Shown here piece by piece: positions 41,796 to 50,987 of a stretch of 64,000 nucleotides of DNA. The notes under the pieces were generated by a model, which saw only the letters and a list, made by a program, of their open reading frames with translations, did not search any database and was not told the DNA's origin. Numbering within the stretch: the first letter of the stretch is position 1; each line of letters opens with the position of its first letter. This stretch comes from Nonomuraea deserti (GTDB taxonomy: Bacteria; Actinomycetota; Actinomycetes; Streptosporangiales; Streptosporangiaceae), in assembly GCF_004348685.1 (NCBI RefSeq), contig NZ_SMKO01000023.1, positions 1-64,000 on the forward strand, given 5' to 3'. The position numbers and the translations under genes were made by a program.

Positions 41796-43345
41796 GAGGT
41801 CGCGAGCTTGGCGTTCGCCATCGCGAGGGTGCCGTTGGCGTTGCTCTTCCACTGCACCTTGTCGCTGACCGCGTACAGGATGCTCGCCTGATAGAGGTAG
41901 AGGAACGGCGACTCCTCGATCAGCATCTTCTGCAGCTCGGTGAACGCCTCCTGGCGCACCTCAGGGTCGACCGACTGCTCCTCCTTGTCGATGAGCGCGT
42001 CGGCCTTCGGGTTGTTCCAGCGGCTCTGGCGCCGGTCGTGCCGGACGAACGACTGCAGGTTGCTGGAGGCATCCATGGTCCAGCCGGAGTTACCGACGAA
42101 GTACATCGCGCCGAGCGCTTTGCGGTTGTCCGATACCAGGCGACCCTTGAACGTGGCCGGGTCGAGCAGCGACACCTCGGCCCTGACGCCGACCTTGGCC
42201 AGCTGCCCCGAGATGGCCTGGGCGATGTCCTTGTCGGCCGTGGAGGACGAGAGCTTGAGCGCGAACCCGTCCGGGTGCCCGGCCGCGGCGAGCAGGCTCT
42301 TGGCCTTGGCCACGTCGTGCTGGTACGGCTGGATCGCGGGGTCGAAGCCGAACGCCTGCTTGGGGATGAACGTCGGGGTGCGTTCCGCTGCGCCGTTGAG
42401 CACCGACGCGATGAGGGTGTCCACGTCGAGCGCGTGGTTGAGCGCCTGGCGCACCCGCTTGTCCTTCAGCGGGCCCTCTTCGGTGTCGAGCGAGACGAAG
42501 AACGTGCGCACGCCCGGCCTGGTGACGACCTTGAAGCCGGGGGCGTCGCCGAGCTGCTGCGCGGCGTCGGGGGTCAGGCCGGTCACGATGTCCACCTCGC
42601 CCGACTGGAGCGCGGCCAGCGACGACGACGGATCCGGCATGATCTTGAAGACGAGCTGCTCGACGGCGGGCTTGCCGTTCCAGTAGTCCGGATTGGCCTT
42701 GAGCGTGATCTGGCTGTCGCGCTGCCACTGCTCGAACGTGAACGGGCCGGTGCCGACCGGGTGCTCGGCGAAGGCCTTCTCGCCCTTCTCCTTGATGTGC
42801 TTCGGCGGCACGATCACGCCGCCGAACAGCGACAGCTTGGCCGGCAGGATCGGGTCCGGCTCCTTGGTGACCAGGTCGACCGTGTGCGTGTCGATCACCT
42901 TCGCGCCGGTGACCAGGCGCAGCTCGACGATGGGCGACTGGGTGTCCGGGTTGATCAGGCGCTCGATGCTGTACGCGACGGCGGCGGCGTCGCAGGGCTC
43001 GCCGTTGTGGAAGGTGACGTTCTTGCGCAGGTGGAAGCGCCAGGTCCGGTCGTCCTTGGACTCCCAGCGTTCGGCCAGGCCGCCGGAGAGCTTGTCGTCG
43101 GTGTCCCGGACGGTGAGCGTGTCGAAGATGTTGATCAGCACGTTCATGGAGGGCAGGTCGCCCTGCTTCTGCGGGTCGAGGGTGGTGGCGTCGGAGGCGA
43201 GGGAGACCCGCAGTGCGGTCCCGGCGCTTCCCTGCCCGCCGCCGGAGGGCTTCGTGCTGGCGCAGGCCCCGAGGGAAACCGTCGCCGCGGCCAGGCCGCC
43301 GATCTTGAACAGGTCCCGGCGGGCCAGCAACGCACGGTCGAACAT
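41792..43345 (-). CDS. ABC transporter solute-binding lipoprotein (family 5)
   Basis: 517 residues. The N-terminus combines a twin-arginine stretch (LARRDLFKIG, R9-R10) with a lipobox (SLGAC, C28), so a Tat-exported lipoprotein is likely. The mature part has the SBP family 5 signature (YSIERLINPDTQSP..., VRQALNHALDVDTLIASVLN). It would capture a peptide or a similar compound at the surface. ATG 43345 has a strong GGGAGGCGGGGG upstream. First gene of a six-gene operon; two IclR-type operators lie 25-59 bases upstream. Confidence 0.93.
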   Translation of the reverse strand: MFDRALLARRDLFKIGGLAAATVSLGACASTKPSGGGQGSAGTALRVSLASDATTLDPQKQGDLPSMNVLINIFDTLTVRDTDDKLSGGLAERWESKDDRTWRFHLRKNVTFHNGEPCDAAAVAYSIERLINPDTQSPIVELRLVTGAKVIDTHTVDLVTKEPDPILPAKLSLFGGVIVPPKHIKEKGEKAFAEHPVGTGPFTFEQWQRDSQITLKANPDYWNGKPAVEQLVFKIMPDPSSSLAALQSGEVDIVTGLTPDAAQQLGDAPGFKVVTRPGVRTFFVSLDTEEGPLKDKRVRQALNHALDVDTLIASVLNGAAERTPTFIPKQAFGFDPAIQPYQHDVAKAKSLLAAAGHPDGFALKLSSSTADKDIAQAISGQLAKVGVRAEVSLLDPATFKGRLVSDNRKALGAMYFVGNSGWTMDASSNLQSFVRHDRRQSRWNNPKADALIDKEEQSVDPEVRQEAFTELQKMLIEESPFLYLYQASILYAVSDKVQWKSNANGTLAMANAKLATS

Positions 43346-43369
43346 AAGCCCCCGCCTCCCTTTCTTGCG

Positions 43370-43404
43370 TTTCACATGGTGAAATGGCGTATCACGTGGT
43401 TGAA
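43370..43404. promoter_or_regulatory. Tandem IclR-type operators
   Basis: TTTCACATGGTGAAA (43370-43384) is a perfect inverted repeat. TATCACGTGGTTGAA (43390-43404) is a degenerate second copy whose start is exactly 20 bases later, about two helical turns. Both lie in the 106-base gap between the binding-protein gene and iclR. Confidence 0.75.
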
Positions 43405-43451
43405 TATGACCCGTTTCGGTTATGTCAGTCAACCCTTTTGGGACAGTCACC

Positions 43452-44201
43452 ATGAATTCGGTGGAGAAGACGCTCGTCGTCTTAGGAGCCCTGGCCGGCC
43501 ACGATCAACCCCGCCGCCTGGCGGACATCGCCCAGCGGACCGGCATCAACAAGACGACCGTGCACCGGATCCTGCAGATCTTCATCGCCCAGGGGTACGC
43601 CGTCTCGCACGGCGACGGCACGTACGCGTCGGGGCCCGCCATCCTCGCGCTGGCCGGGGCGGCGCTCACCGACCGGGACATGACGACCCTCGTACGGCCG
43701 ATCCTGGAGAACCTGCAGCGCAACACCTCGCACACCGTGCACTTCGCGATCCGCAGCGGCTCCTCGGCCGTCTACCTGGCCAAGGTCGAGTCGCAGCAGC
43801 CGTACCGGATGGCCTCGCGCGTCGGGACGCAGATCCCGCTGCACTGCACCGCGATCGGCAAGGCGATCCTCGCCCACCTGCCGGAGGAGGAGGTGCGCGC
43901 GGTGCTGGCGGCGACCGCGCCGCTGATCAGCAACACGCCCGCCACGATCACGGACCCCGGCCTGCTCATGGCCGAGCTGGAGGCGGTGCGGCAGCGCGGG
44001 TACGCGGTCGACGACGAGGAGAACGAGCCCAACGTGCGATGCGTCGGAGCGGTGGTGCACGACGCGGCGGGGACGGCGGTGGGCGCGGTCAGCGTGGCGG
44101 GACTGACGCTCAATCTGAACGAGAACGATGTGCCGCTGCTCGGACCGCTGGTGGTGGCCGCCGCCGCCCGGGTCTCCGCGGCGCTGGGGAGGAACGTATG
44201 A
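43452..44201 (+). CDS. IclR-family transcriptional regulator
   Basis: 249 residues: N-terminal winged helix (EKTLVVLGALAGHDQPRRLA, DIAQRTGINKTTVHRILQI) and the C-terminal IclR effector domain (RVGTQIPLHCTAIGKAILAH). ATG 43452 gives the normal N-terminus; ATG 43422 would add ten residues. It is divergent from the ABC operon and the first gene of a three-gene coupled unit (ATGA with the hydrolase). Probably controls both directions through the tandem palindromes. Confidence 0.9.
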   Translation: MNSVEKTLVVLGALAGHDQPRRLADIAQRTGINKTTVHRILQIFIAQGYAVSHGDGTYASGPAILALAGAALTDRDMTTLVRPILENLQRNTSHTVHFAIRSGSSAVYLAKVESQQPYRMASRVGTQIPLHCTAIGKAILAHLPEEEVRAVLAATAPLISNTPATITDPGLLMAELEAVRQRGYAVDDEENEPNVRCVGAVVHDAAGTAVGAVSVAGLTLNLNENDVPLLGPLVVAAAARVSAALGRNV

Positions 44202-45211
44202 CAGCCGGCCGTATTCTGGCCAGGGCCCGCGACAAGGGCGAGTTCTCGGGCGCCGCCTGGGCCTACGGCACGTCCGCGGGGCCGGTGGGGCGAGACACGC
44301 TCGGCACGCTGCGCTGGGACGGCGCCCCGGTGGGCGACGACACGCTGTGGGACCTCGCCTCGCTCACCAAACCGATCGTCGGGCTCGCGGTGATGGCGCT
44401 GGTGGAGACGGGCGAGCTCACCCTGGACGACACCGTCGTGTCCCACCTGCCCGGCTACGCCGGCACGGACAAGGCCTCCGTCACCGTGTTCGAGCTGCTC
44501 ACCCACACCTCGCGCATCCCCGGCCGGCAGCCGCTCTACCGCCGCTGCCCCACCCGGGAGGACCTGCTCGACGCGCTCATCCGCCTGCCGCTGCGCGAGC
44601 GGCCGGGCGTCGAGTACAGCTCCCAGGGTTTCATGATTCTCGGCCTGGTCGCGGAGAGCGCCGCCGGGGTGCCGCTCGACCAGCTCGTACGCGAGCGCGT
44701 CACCACTCCCCTGGGCATGGACGGCACCCGCTTCCTGCTTCCCGAGCACGACCGGGCCCGGGCGGCGGCCACCGAGGACTGCCCGTGGCGGGGCCGCATC
44801 GTGCAGGGCACCGTGCACGACGAGAACGCCGAGGTGCTCGGAGGCGTCGCCGGCCACGCGGGCATGTTCGGCACCCTGGACGACCTGGCCAGGCTGGGCC
44901 GGGCGCTGTGCAGGGGCGGCGACGGCGTCATCGCGCCGCGCACGCTGGCCGTCATGACCGGCACCAGGACCGGCGGCAGGGCGCTGGCCTGGCAGGGCCA
45001 CGAACCGCACCTGAGCAGCGGCGGCGACCTGCTCACCGCGTCGGCCTACGGGCACAACGGGTTCACGGGGACGAGCCTGTGGGTGGATCCCGACCTGGAC
45101 TTCTACGCCGTGCTGCTGACCAACCGCGTGCATCCGAGCCGGGCGTCGGACGGGATCGCCCGCATCCGCCGCACGTTCCACAACGCCGCCGTCACGAGGG
45201 CGCTGGCATGA
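44198..45211 (+). CDS. Serine hydrolase, class C beta-lactamase/DD-peptidase family
   Basis: 337 residues. The catalytic SxxK is ASLTKPIVG (Ser in SLTK), the YxN-type motif appears as EYSSQGF and the third motif region as YGHNGFTGTSLWV (HxG-like). No signal peptide, so it is cytoplasmic, unlike true beta-lactamases; esterases, D-aminopeptidases and amidases of this family look like this. GGGGAGG precedes ATG 44198, which overlaps the iclR stop. Context suggests it cleaves the compound brought in by the ABC system. Confidence 0.87.
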   Translation: MTAGRILARARDKGEFSGAAWAYGTSAGPVGRDTLGTLRWDGAPVGDDTLWDLASLTKPIVGLAVMALVETGELTLDDTVVSHLPGYAGTDKASVTVFELLTHTSRIPGRQPLYRRCPTREDLLDALIRLPLRERPGVEYSSQGFMILGLVAESAAGVPLDQLVRERVTTPLGMDGTRFLLPEHDRARAAATEDCPWRGRIVQGTVHDENAEVLGGVAGHAGMFGTLDDLARLGRALCRGGDGVIAPRTLAVMTGTRTGGRALAWQGHEPHLSSGGDLLTASAYGHNGFTGTSLWVDPDLDFYAVLLTNRVHPSRASDGIARIRRTFHNAAVTRALA

Positions 45212-46377
45212 GCGGCGACGTACGCCTTCCCGCCGCCCTCGACACACCCCTGCGCGTGCTCGCGCCGCCGCCCTCCGCCGGCGGGACCGGCCGCCTGTCG
45301 CTGGTGGACGGGCGGGCCCGCCTGACGCTGGCGGACGGGCGGGCCCGCCGGACACGACCGGAGCGCGGCAACGAGGCAACTACACCGGCGGGCCCTGGTG
45401 GCGAGCTCTGCATCGGTCCCGGCTGGGTGGACCTGCACGCCCACGTCTACGACGCGATGACGCAGATAAGCGTGCCGCCCGACCGGGCCGGCCTGGACGC
45501 GGGCGTGCACGTGGTCGCCGACGCGGGCAGCGCGGGCCAGGCCACCATCGACGGTCTCGTCCGCTACGTCGTCCCGGCGGCCAGGACGCAGGTGCGCGCC
45601 TGGCTCAACATCGGCTCCCACGGCCTGGTCCACCTGCGCGAGACGGCCGACCCGGCGTTCATCGACGTGGACGCCACGCTCGCCGCCATCGACCGGCACC
45701 GCGACGTCGTGTGCGGGGTGAAGGTGCGCTCCAGCGGCGCGATCGTCGGCGCGATGGGCCTGCAGCCGCTCCAGCTCGGCCGCCTGGTGGCCAGGGAGGC
45801 GGGCCTGCCGCTGCTGGTGCACGTGGGCGAGGCCCCGCCGCTGATCGGCGACGTGCTCGACCTCCTGGACGCCGGAGACGTCGTCACCCACTGCTACCAC
45901 GGCAAGACCGGCGCCCCGTGGCTCGCCGGCGGCGCCCCGGCTCCTGCCCTGGCCCGCGCCCTCGATCGCGGCGTGCTGCTGGACGTGGGGCACGGCGCGG
46001 CCAGCTTCAGCTTCGGTGTGGCCGCCCGCGCGGTCGCGGCCGGCTTCCCGCCGCACACGATCAGCACCGACGTCCACGTACGCAACATCGCCGGCCCGGT
46101 GCACGACCTGGCCACCACGCTCACCAAGCTGCTGCACTGCGGCATGGGGCTGGAACGGGCGATCGAGGCGGTCACGGCCACGCCACGCCGCGTCCTGCGC
46201 ATGGAGCAGCCATGGCTCGGCGACGACGGCACGATCCGCCACGCCACGATCTTCCGCCTGGCCGGCGCCGCTCCCCCGGGCCGCGCCTACGTGGACGCGT
46301 GCGGCGACACCGCGCGCCCGGACCGCCACGTAATTCCGGTCGCCACCGTAGGGGAGGGTGTCCTGGCCGAGCTGTGA
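45208..46377 (+). CDS. Amidohydrolase/deacetylase-family metallohydrolase
   Basis: 389 residues of the amidohydrolase superfamily (EF_0837-like). Metal-binding DLHAHVY, a likely carboxylated Lys in CGVKVRSSG, HVGEAPP, THCYHGK and the final Asp in STDVHVRN are all present. Such enzymes hydrolyse N-acyl or cyclic amide bonds. Start ATG 45208 overlaps the serine hydrolase stop. Residues about 30-47 hold two copies of a 9-residue unit (LSLVDGRAR, LTLADGRAR) in the N-terminal beta-sandwich region. Last of the iclR unit; substrate unknown but likely derived from the imported compound. Confidence 0.87.
   Translation: MSGDVRLPAALDTPLRVLAPPPSAGGTGRLSLVDGRARLTLADGRARRTRPERGNEATTPAGPGGELCIGPGWVDLHAHVYDAMTQISVPPDRAGLDAGVHVVADAGSAGQATIDGLVRYVVPAARTQVRAWLNIGSHGLVHLRETADPAFIDVDATLAAIDRHRDVVCGVKVRSSGAIVGAMGLQPLQLGRLVAREAGLPLLVHVGEAPPLIGDVLDLLDAGDVVTHCYHGKTGAPWLAGGAPAPALARALDRGVLLDVGHGAASFSFGVAARAVAAGFPPHTISTDVHVRNIAGPVHDLATTLTKLLHCGMGLERAIEAVTATPRRVLRMEQPWLGDDGTIRHATIFRLAGAAPPGRAYVDACGDTARPDRHVIPVATVGEGVLAEL
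45295..45348 (+). repeat. In-frame 27-bp duplication in the amidohydrolase gene
   Basis: Two 27-base copies share GACGGGCGGGCCCGC at their 3' halves and encode L-[ST]-L-[VA]-DGRAR. Confidence 0.75.
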
Positions 46378-46473
46378 CCGCACCGCGTGCGCGCCCGGCG
46401 GCCGTGACGGGACCGGTCCCGGTGGGGAGCTGAGACGGTGAGCGCGTTCCTGATGTGCGCGGGAAGGGGCTCG

Positions 46474-46878
46474 ATGGATGCTCAGATGTCGGAGCGTATG
46501 CCGACAAGCGTGGTGCTCTCCTTCGTGGGGGTCTGGTTCCAGGTCATCGCGGGCGTGTTCGGCGCCTTCGTGATGCTGTCGCTGCTCAGCGGCCGGCTCG
46601 ACCACGGCCAGGAGGTGCAGAACGCGGGCCTGGTACGCGGCCTCGTCCTTTTCTCCCTCGTCGTGACGGCCGTCCTCGCCGTCTCGGGGTTCCTCGCGTC
46701 GAAGCGGTATCGCTGGACCCGCATCGTCATCCTGGCCGCGGAGGCCGTGGCCGTGCTGGACTCCTTGATCGGGCTCGTCAGCGGAGGCGGGATCCCCATG
46801 CTCGTCAAGCTCGTGCTCGCCCTCACGATCGGCGCCGTCCTGCTGACCGACAAGGGGCTCGACTGGTTCGACCGGTGA
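46474..46878 (+). CDS. Small four-helix membrane protein
   Basis: 134 residues with four hydrophobic segments (LSFVGVWFQVIAGVFGAFVM, LVLFSLVVTAVLAVSGFLAS, IVILAAEAVAVLDSLIGLVS, MLVKLVLALTIGAVLL). No family recognised. ATG 46474 has GGAAGGGG 6 bases upstream and is preferred over an earlier in-frame GTG at 46438. A terminator follows at once. Confidence 0.78.
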   Translation: MDAQMSERMPTSVVLSFVGVWFQVIAGVFGAFVMLSLLSGRLDHGQEVQNAGLVRGLVLFSLVVTAVLAVSGFLASKRYRWTRIVILAAEAVAVLDSLIGLVSGGGIPMLVKLVLALTIGAVLLTDKGLDWFDR

Positions 46879-46883
46879 ACCGG

Positions 46884-46921
46884 GGCGCCCCCCTGACCAC
46901 GTCCATGGTCAAGGGGGCGCC
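46884..46921. terminator. Terminator after the small membrane protein gene
   Basis: GGCGCCCCCCTGACCA (46884-46899) and TGGTCAAGGGGGCGCC (46906-46921) pair with one mismatch around a 6-base loop. Can also stop readthrough from glyA. Confidence 0.88.
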
Positions 46922-47073
46922 GTAACGGCGGCCCGCCCCTGCGGGTCAGCGGGCGTCACCCTGGAGTCCCTCAGCGGGTGCGGCGGTCGGCGTGCCGCCG
47001 GCACCGCCGTAACGGACGGATCTTCGCAGACCAGGGCGAGCGCCCGCTGTGCTCTGCCGTGACGGACGGATCC

Positions 47074-48324
<1,251 letters not shown>

Positions 48325-48353
48325 GATTCTCCTGTCATCATTGACAATCTGCG

Positions 48354-48436
48354 AAGACCCAGGCGCACGGCCTCCGCTCCTTTCGCTCCCCGGTGGTCGT
48401 TCCCACCCAATGCGCCAGTCGCGTCTCGTCCTAGAC
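48354..48436 (-). ncRNA. ZTP (pfl) riboswitch in the glyA leader
   Basis: Read on the minus strand, the leader has the conserved ZTP landmarks in order: GCGACTGGCG, GGTGGGAACGACCACC, GGGGAGCG, then after a linker GTGCGCCTGGGTC. In known members CGACUGGCG pairs with the terminal CGCCUGGG, and the GUGGGA/ACCACCGGGGAGCG part forms the first domain; ZTP/ZMP binding turns on genes such as glyA and folD. The ATG is 29 bases further on, so control of translation start or a short terminator is possible. Boundaries are approximate. Confidence 0.9.
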
Positions 48437-48462
48437 GATAGCGGAAGCGGCCGGATGGCGGA

Positions 48463-49401
48463 TCACGCGTTGCTCGCCCGGCCCATGCCCGGCCAGAGCC
48501 GGTCGACCTCGGCGTTCAGGATGGCGCCGATGAGCACGGCCAGCGCGGTGATGTACAACCACAGCAGCAGGGCGATGGGCGCGGCCAGGGAGCCGTAGAC
48601 GGAGACGGGCGAGAACCACGCGGCCAGCACGGACCTCAGCACCGCCGCGCAGACGATCCACAGGAACAACGCCAGGATCGCGCCGGGCAGCTCGCGGTAC
48701 CACTTCGTGCGCACCGGCACGCTCACGTGGTAGAGCACGGTCAGGAACAGCACCGAGCCGACGATCACGACCGGCCAGTAGAGCAGATCGATGAGGATGC
48801 CGTATTCGCCGGGCAGGGTGTCTCTCAGCAACGTGGGGCCGATGACCAGGATCGGCATGACGATGATGCCGATGACCAGGCCCACGATGTAGAGGCCGAA
48901 CGACATCAGCCTGGTGCGGATGATGCCGCGCTCCTCGCCCAGCCCGTAGGCGACGGAGATGAGGTCGACGTAGACGTAGAGGGCCCTGGAGCCGGACCAC
49001 AGGGACAGCAGGAAACCGAGCGAGATGATCGACACCTTGCCGGCGTCGTCGCTGAGCACGTCGGTGATCAGCGGGTTGACGACCTTGGTGACGGCGTCGT
49101 CGGTGAAAAGCAGTCCGGCCTGTGCGATCACCCAGGTCTTGACCTGGGTGACCACTCCCGGCCCCAGCCAGGTGCCGAGCTTGCCGATCACGCCGATCAG
49201 GCCCAGCACGAAAGGCGGCAGCGACAGCAGCGCGAAGAACGCCGCCTCACCCGCGAGCCCGGTCACCCGGTAGTTGACTCCGGCGTTGGTCGACGCACGG
49301 ACGATCGCCCACGACTTGGTGTCGAGCACCCAGCTCAGCCTGGCCCGGGCATTGGAGGCGAGCCCCCTTTTCGGCCGGGAAGGCGCTTCGGTGGACGTCA
49401 T
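48463..49401 (-). CDS. YihY/BrkB-family membrane protein
   Basis: 312 residues with six hydrophobic segments; GLAGEAAFFALLSLPPFVLG and SLAAPIALLLWLYITALAVL with GAILNAEVDRLWP are hallmark YihY/virulence-factor-BrkB stretches. Likely a transporter or lipid-associated membrane protein; function not settled. ATG 49401 is chosen. The stop is about 30 bases before the riboswitch of glyA. Confidence 0.9.
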   Translation of the reverse strand: MTSTEAPSRPKRGLASNARARLSWVLDTKSWAIVRASTNAGVNYRVTGLAGEAAFFALLSLPPFVLGLIGVIGKLGTWLGPGVVTQVKTWVIAQAGLLFTDDAVTKVVNPLITDVLSDDAGKVSIISLGFLLSLWSGSRALYVYVDLISVAYGLGEERGIIRTRLMSFGLYIVGLVIGIIVMPILVIGPTLLRDTLPGEYGILIDLLYWPVVIVGSVLFLTVLYHVSVPVRTKWYRELPGAILALFLWIVCAAVLRSVLAAWFSPVSVYGSLAAPIALLLWLYITALAVLIGAILNAEVDRLWPGMGRASNA

Positions 49402-49542
49402 GGCACCCAACGGTATTCGCAGTTACTCTTCGGCACAGCCTAGCCAATGGACACTGCCCATCAGCCCGCCGCCCTACCAAAGTGCCTGGTCGAAACCGTG
49501 GTGGCGGTTGCCCCCATTAGACGCCGCGCACCCCGCCCGTGG

Positions 49543-49917
49543 CTAGTCGTTGTCGACGATGCGCGCACCCAGCGGGAGGAGGGAGACGGGGATCAGCTTG
49601 ATGTTCGCCACGCCCATCGGGATGCCGATGATGGAGATGAACAGCGGGATCGAGGTCACGACGTGGCCGATGGCCAGCCAGATGCCGGCGACCACGCACC
49701 AGATGATGTTGCCGAGCAACGAGAACACGCCCGCGTCAGGGTCGCGCACGACGGTCCTGCCGAACGGCCACAGCGCGTACGCGGCGATCCTGAACGAGGC
49801 GATGCCGAACGGAATCGTGATGATCAGGATGCAGCAGATGATCCCGGCCAGTGCGTAGCCCATGGCCAGCCAGATTCCGGCGAACACGAGCCAGATGACG
49901 TTCAGGAGTGTGCGCAT
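49543..49917 (-). CDS. yccF: YccF-domain membrane protein
   Basis: About 124 residues containing the two YccF repeats (NVIWLVFAGIWLAMGYALAG and NIIWCVVAGIWLAIGHVVTS), each followed by IPFGIASFRIA or IPMGVANIKLI. Inner membrane protein of unknown function. ATG 49917; a GTG two codons before is possible. Confidence 0.9.
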   Translation of the reverse strand: MRTLLNVIWLVFAGIWLAMGYALAGIICCILIITIPFGIASFRIAAYALWPFGRTVVRDPDAGVFSLLGNIIWCVVAGIWLAIGHVVTSIPLFISIIGIPMGVANIKLIPVSLLPLGARIVDND

Positions 49918-49972
49918 GCTCACAGCATGTCACTGGTCCTGCCGTGCGCGTCATCCGGAATCGACCCTGACA

Positions 49973-50746
49973 TCACCCCGAGACGGGCGCGCGGCCCCTT
50001 CCTGGAGGTCCCGCGAACGCCTGCGCGATCTCCATCCATTCCCTCGCCGGGTCCCCCGTCATCGCCAGCGCGGTGTCCGACAGGTGGATGCGCTGGGTGA
50101 CGGCCAGGCAGAAGTCGAGCACCGGCCCGCGTACGACGCTCTCCGCGTCGTCCGGGCCCGCCGTCCATGTGGCGCCGTCCGGCATGGTGAGCTCCGCGCG
50201 CACCGGCTCGGCGGGAGGGGGCAGGCCGCGCACGGCGAAGCTGTACGGCCTGGCCCTGAAGCCGATGGAGGCCACGTGCCGGAGCCGGGCCGTGGGCGGC
50301 CTGGTGACGCCGAGCGCGTCGGCCACGTCCTGGCCGTGGGCCCACGTCTCCATCAGCCGCGCGGTGACGAAGGAGGCCGCCGACATGTCGGGCCCGTACC
50401 ACGGCACCCGGTCGCGGGCGCCGAGCGTGGTGAACACCTCGATGCTGCGGGCCCGCGCCGTGCGGAACCAGGCGAGCAGGTCGGCGGGCGCTCTCCCGCG
50501 CGCCTCCAGCACCAGGTCGTCGACCCAGCGGTCGACCGGTCCATGACCTACCAGCGCGGCGCGGTGGCCGTCGGGGTCGGTGACCGCCCGGACGGCCGCG
50601 TCGTCGAACCAGGCCAGATGGCTCACCTGGTCGCGGATCGCCCACCCCTCGGCGGGCGTGGGGCGTTCCCAGTCGTCGCGCAGGGGCCGCAGCAGCGCCT
50701 CGAAGGACGCGGTCTCGGCACGCAGATCGTCGATCAACCCGGCCAT
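49973..50746 (-). CDS. TIGR03084-family metal-binding protein (DinB/MDMPI fold)
   Basis: 257 residues. The N-terminal DinB-like four-helix part (LLRPLRDDWERPTPAEGWAI, RDQVSHLAWFDDAAVRA) has the conserved histidine, and RLMETWAHGQDVADALGV supplies further metal ligands, as in the actinobacterial TIGR03084 family related to mycothiol-dependent maleylpyruvate isomerase. No proven reaction. ATG 50746. Confidence 0.87.
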   Translation of the reverse strand: MAGLIDDLRAETASFEALLRPLRDDWERPTPAEGWAIRDQVSHLAWFDDAAVRAVTDPDGHRAALVGHGPVDRWVDDLVLEARGRAPADLLAWFRTARARSIEVFTTLGARDRVPWYGPDMSAASFVTARLMETWAHGQDVADALGVTRPPTARLRHVASIGFRARPYSFAVRGLPPPAEPVRAELTMPDGATWTAGPDDAESVVRGPVLDFCLAVTQRIHLSDTALAMTGDPAREWMEIAQAFAGPPGRGRAPVSG

Positions 50747-50801
50747 GAGGTCCACGCGCGCCAGCCTAACCGGAACCACCTTCTGGGAGAATAATGCAGG
50801 T

Positions 50802-50927
50802 GTGATCTGCGACAGCTGCAAGGACAGACGCCACGACGACTGCCGCGGCGGCTCGTGGTGCGACTGCCAGCACCAGACCGCGGAGCAGGCCAAGGAGACG
50901 GAGCTGGACTGGCCGCGCCAGGGCTGA
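50802..50927 (+). CDS. Cysteine-rich 41-residue protein
   Basis: A tiny protein with C3, C6, C14, C20 and C22 and histidines (ICDSCKDRRHDDC, GGSWCDCQHQ), followed by an acidic tail. The spacing suits one bound zinc or iron. GTG 50802 has GGGAG 12 bases upstream; the protein starts within the divergent region of the TIGR03084 gene. Similar short proteins occur in other actinomycetes; function unknown. Nearest downstream neighbour is the sulfur-assimilation leader. Confidence 0.6.
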   Translation: MICDSCKDRRHDDCRGGSWCDCQHQTAEQAKETELDWPRQG

Positions 50928-50952
50928 ACGATCCCACACTCTGGACCCCTTC

Positions 50953-50981
50953 TTGGACATCCCGGACGGCCGGGGTATCTT
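50953..50981 (+). promoter_or_regulatory. Promoter of the sulfur-assimilation operon
   Basis: TTGGAC (50953-50958), a 17-base spacer, TATCTT (50976-50981). Transcription should start about 6-7 bases later, at or next to the A of the leader-peptide ATG at 50988, so the leader message is probably leaderless. Confidence 0.7.
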
Positions 50982-50987
50982 CGTTGT

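Noticed and set aside
42038-44197. Long + strand open frame opposite the solute-binding protein gene, reading into the iclR region
   Set aside because: Out of frame with iclR; the minus-strand product has complete SBP family features, so this frame is non-coding until it enters the serine hydrolase at 44198.
44198-45211. Beta-lactamase resistance gene
   Set aside because: No signal peptide and placement in a catabolic operon; class-C-type serine hydrolases of this kind are usually esterases or peptidases.
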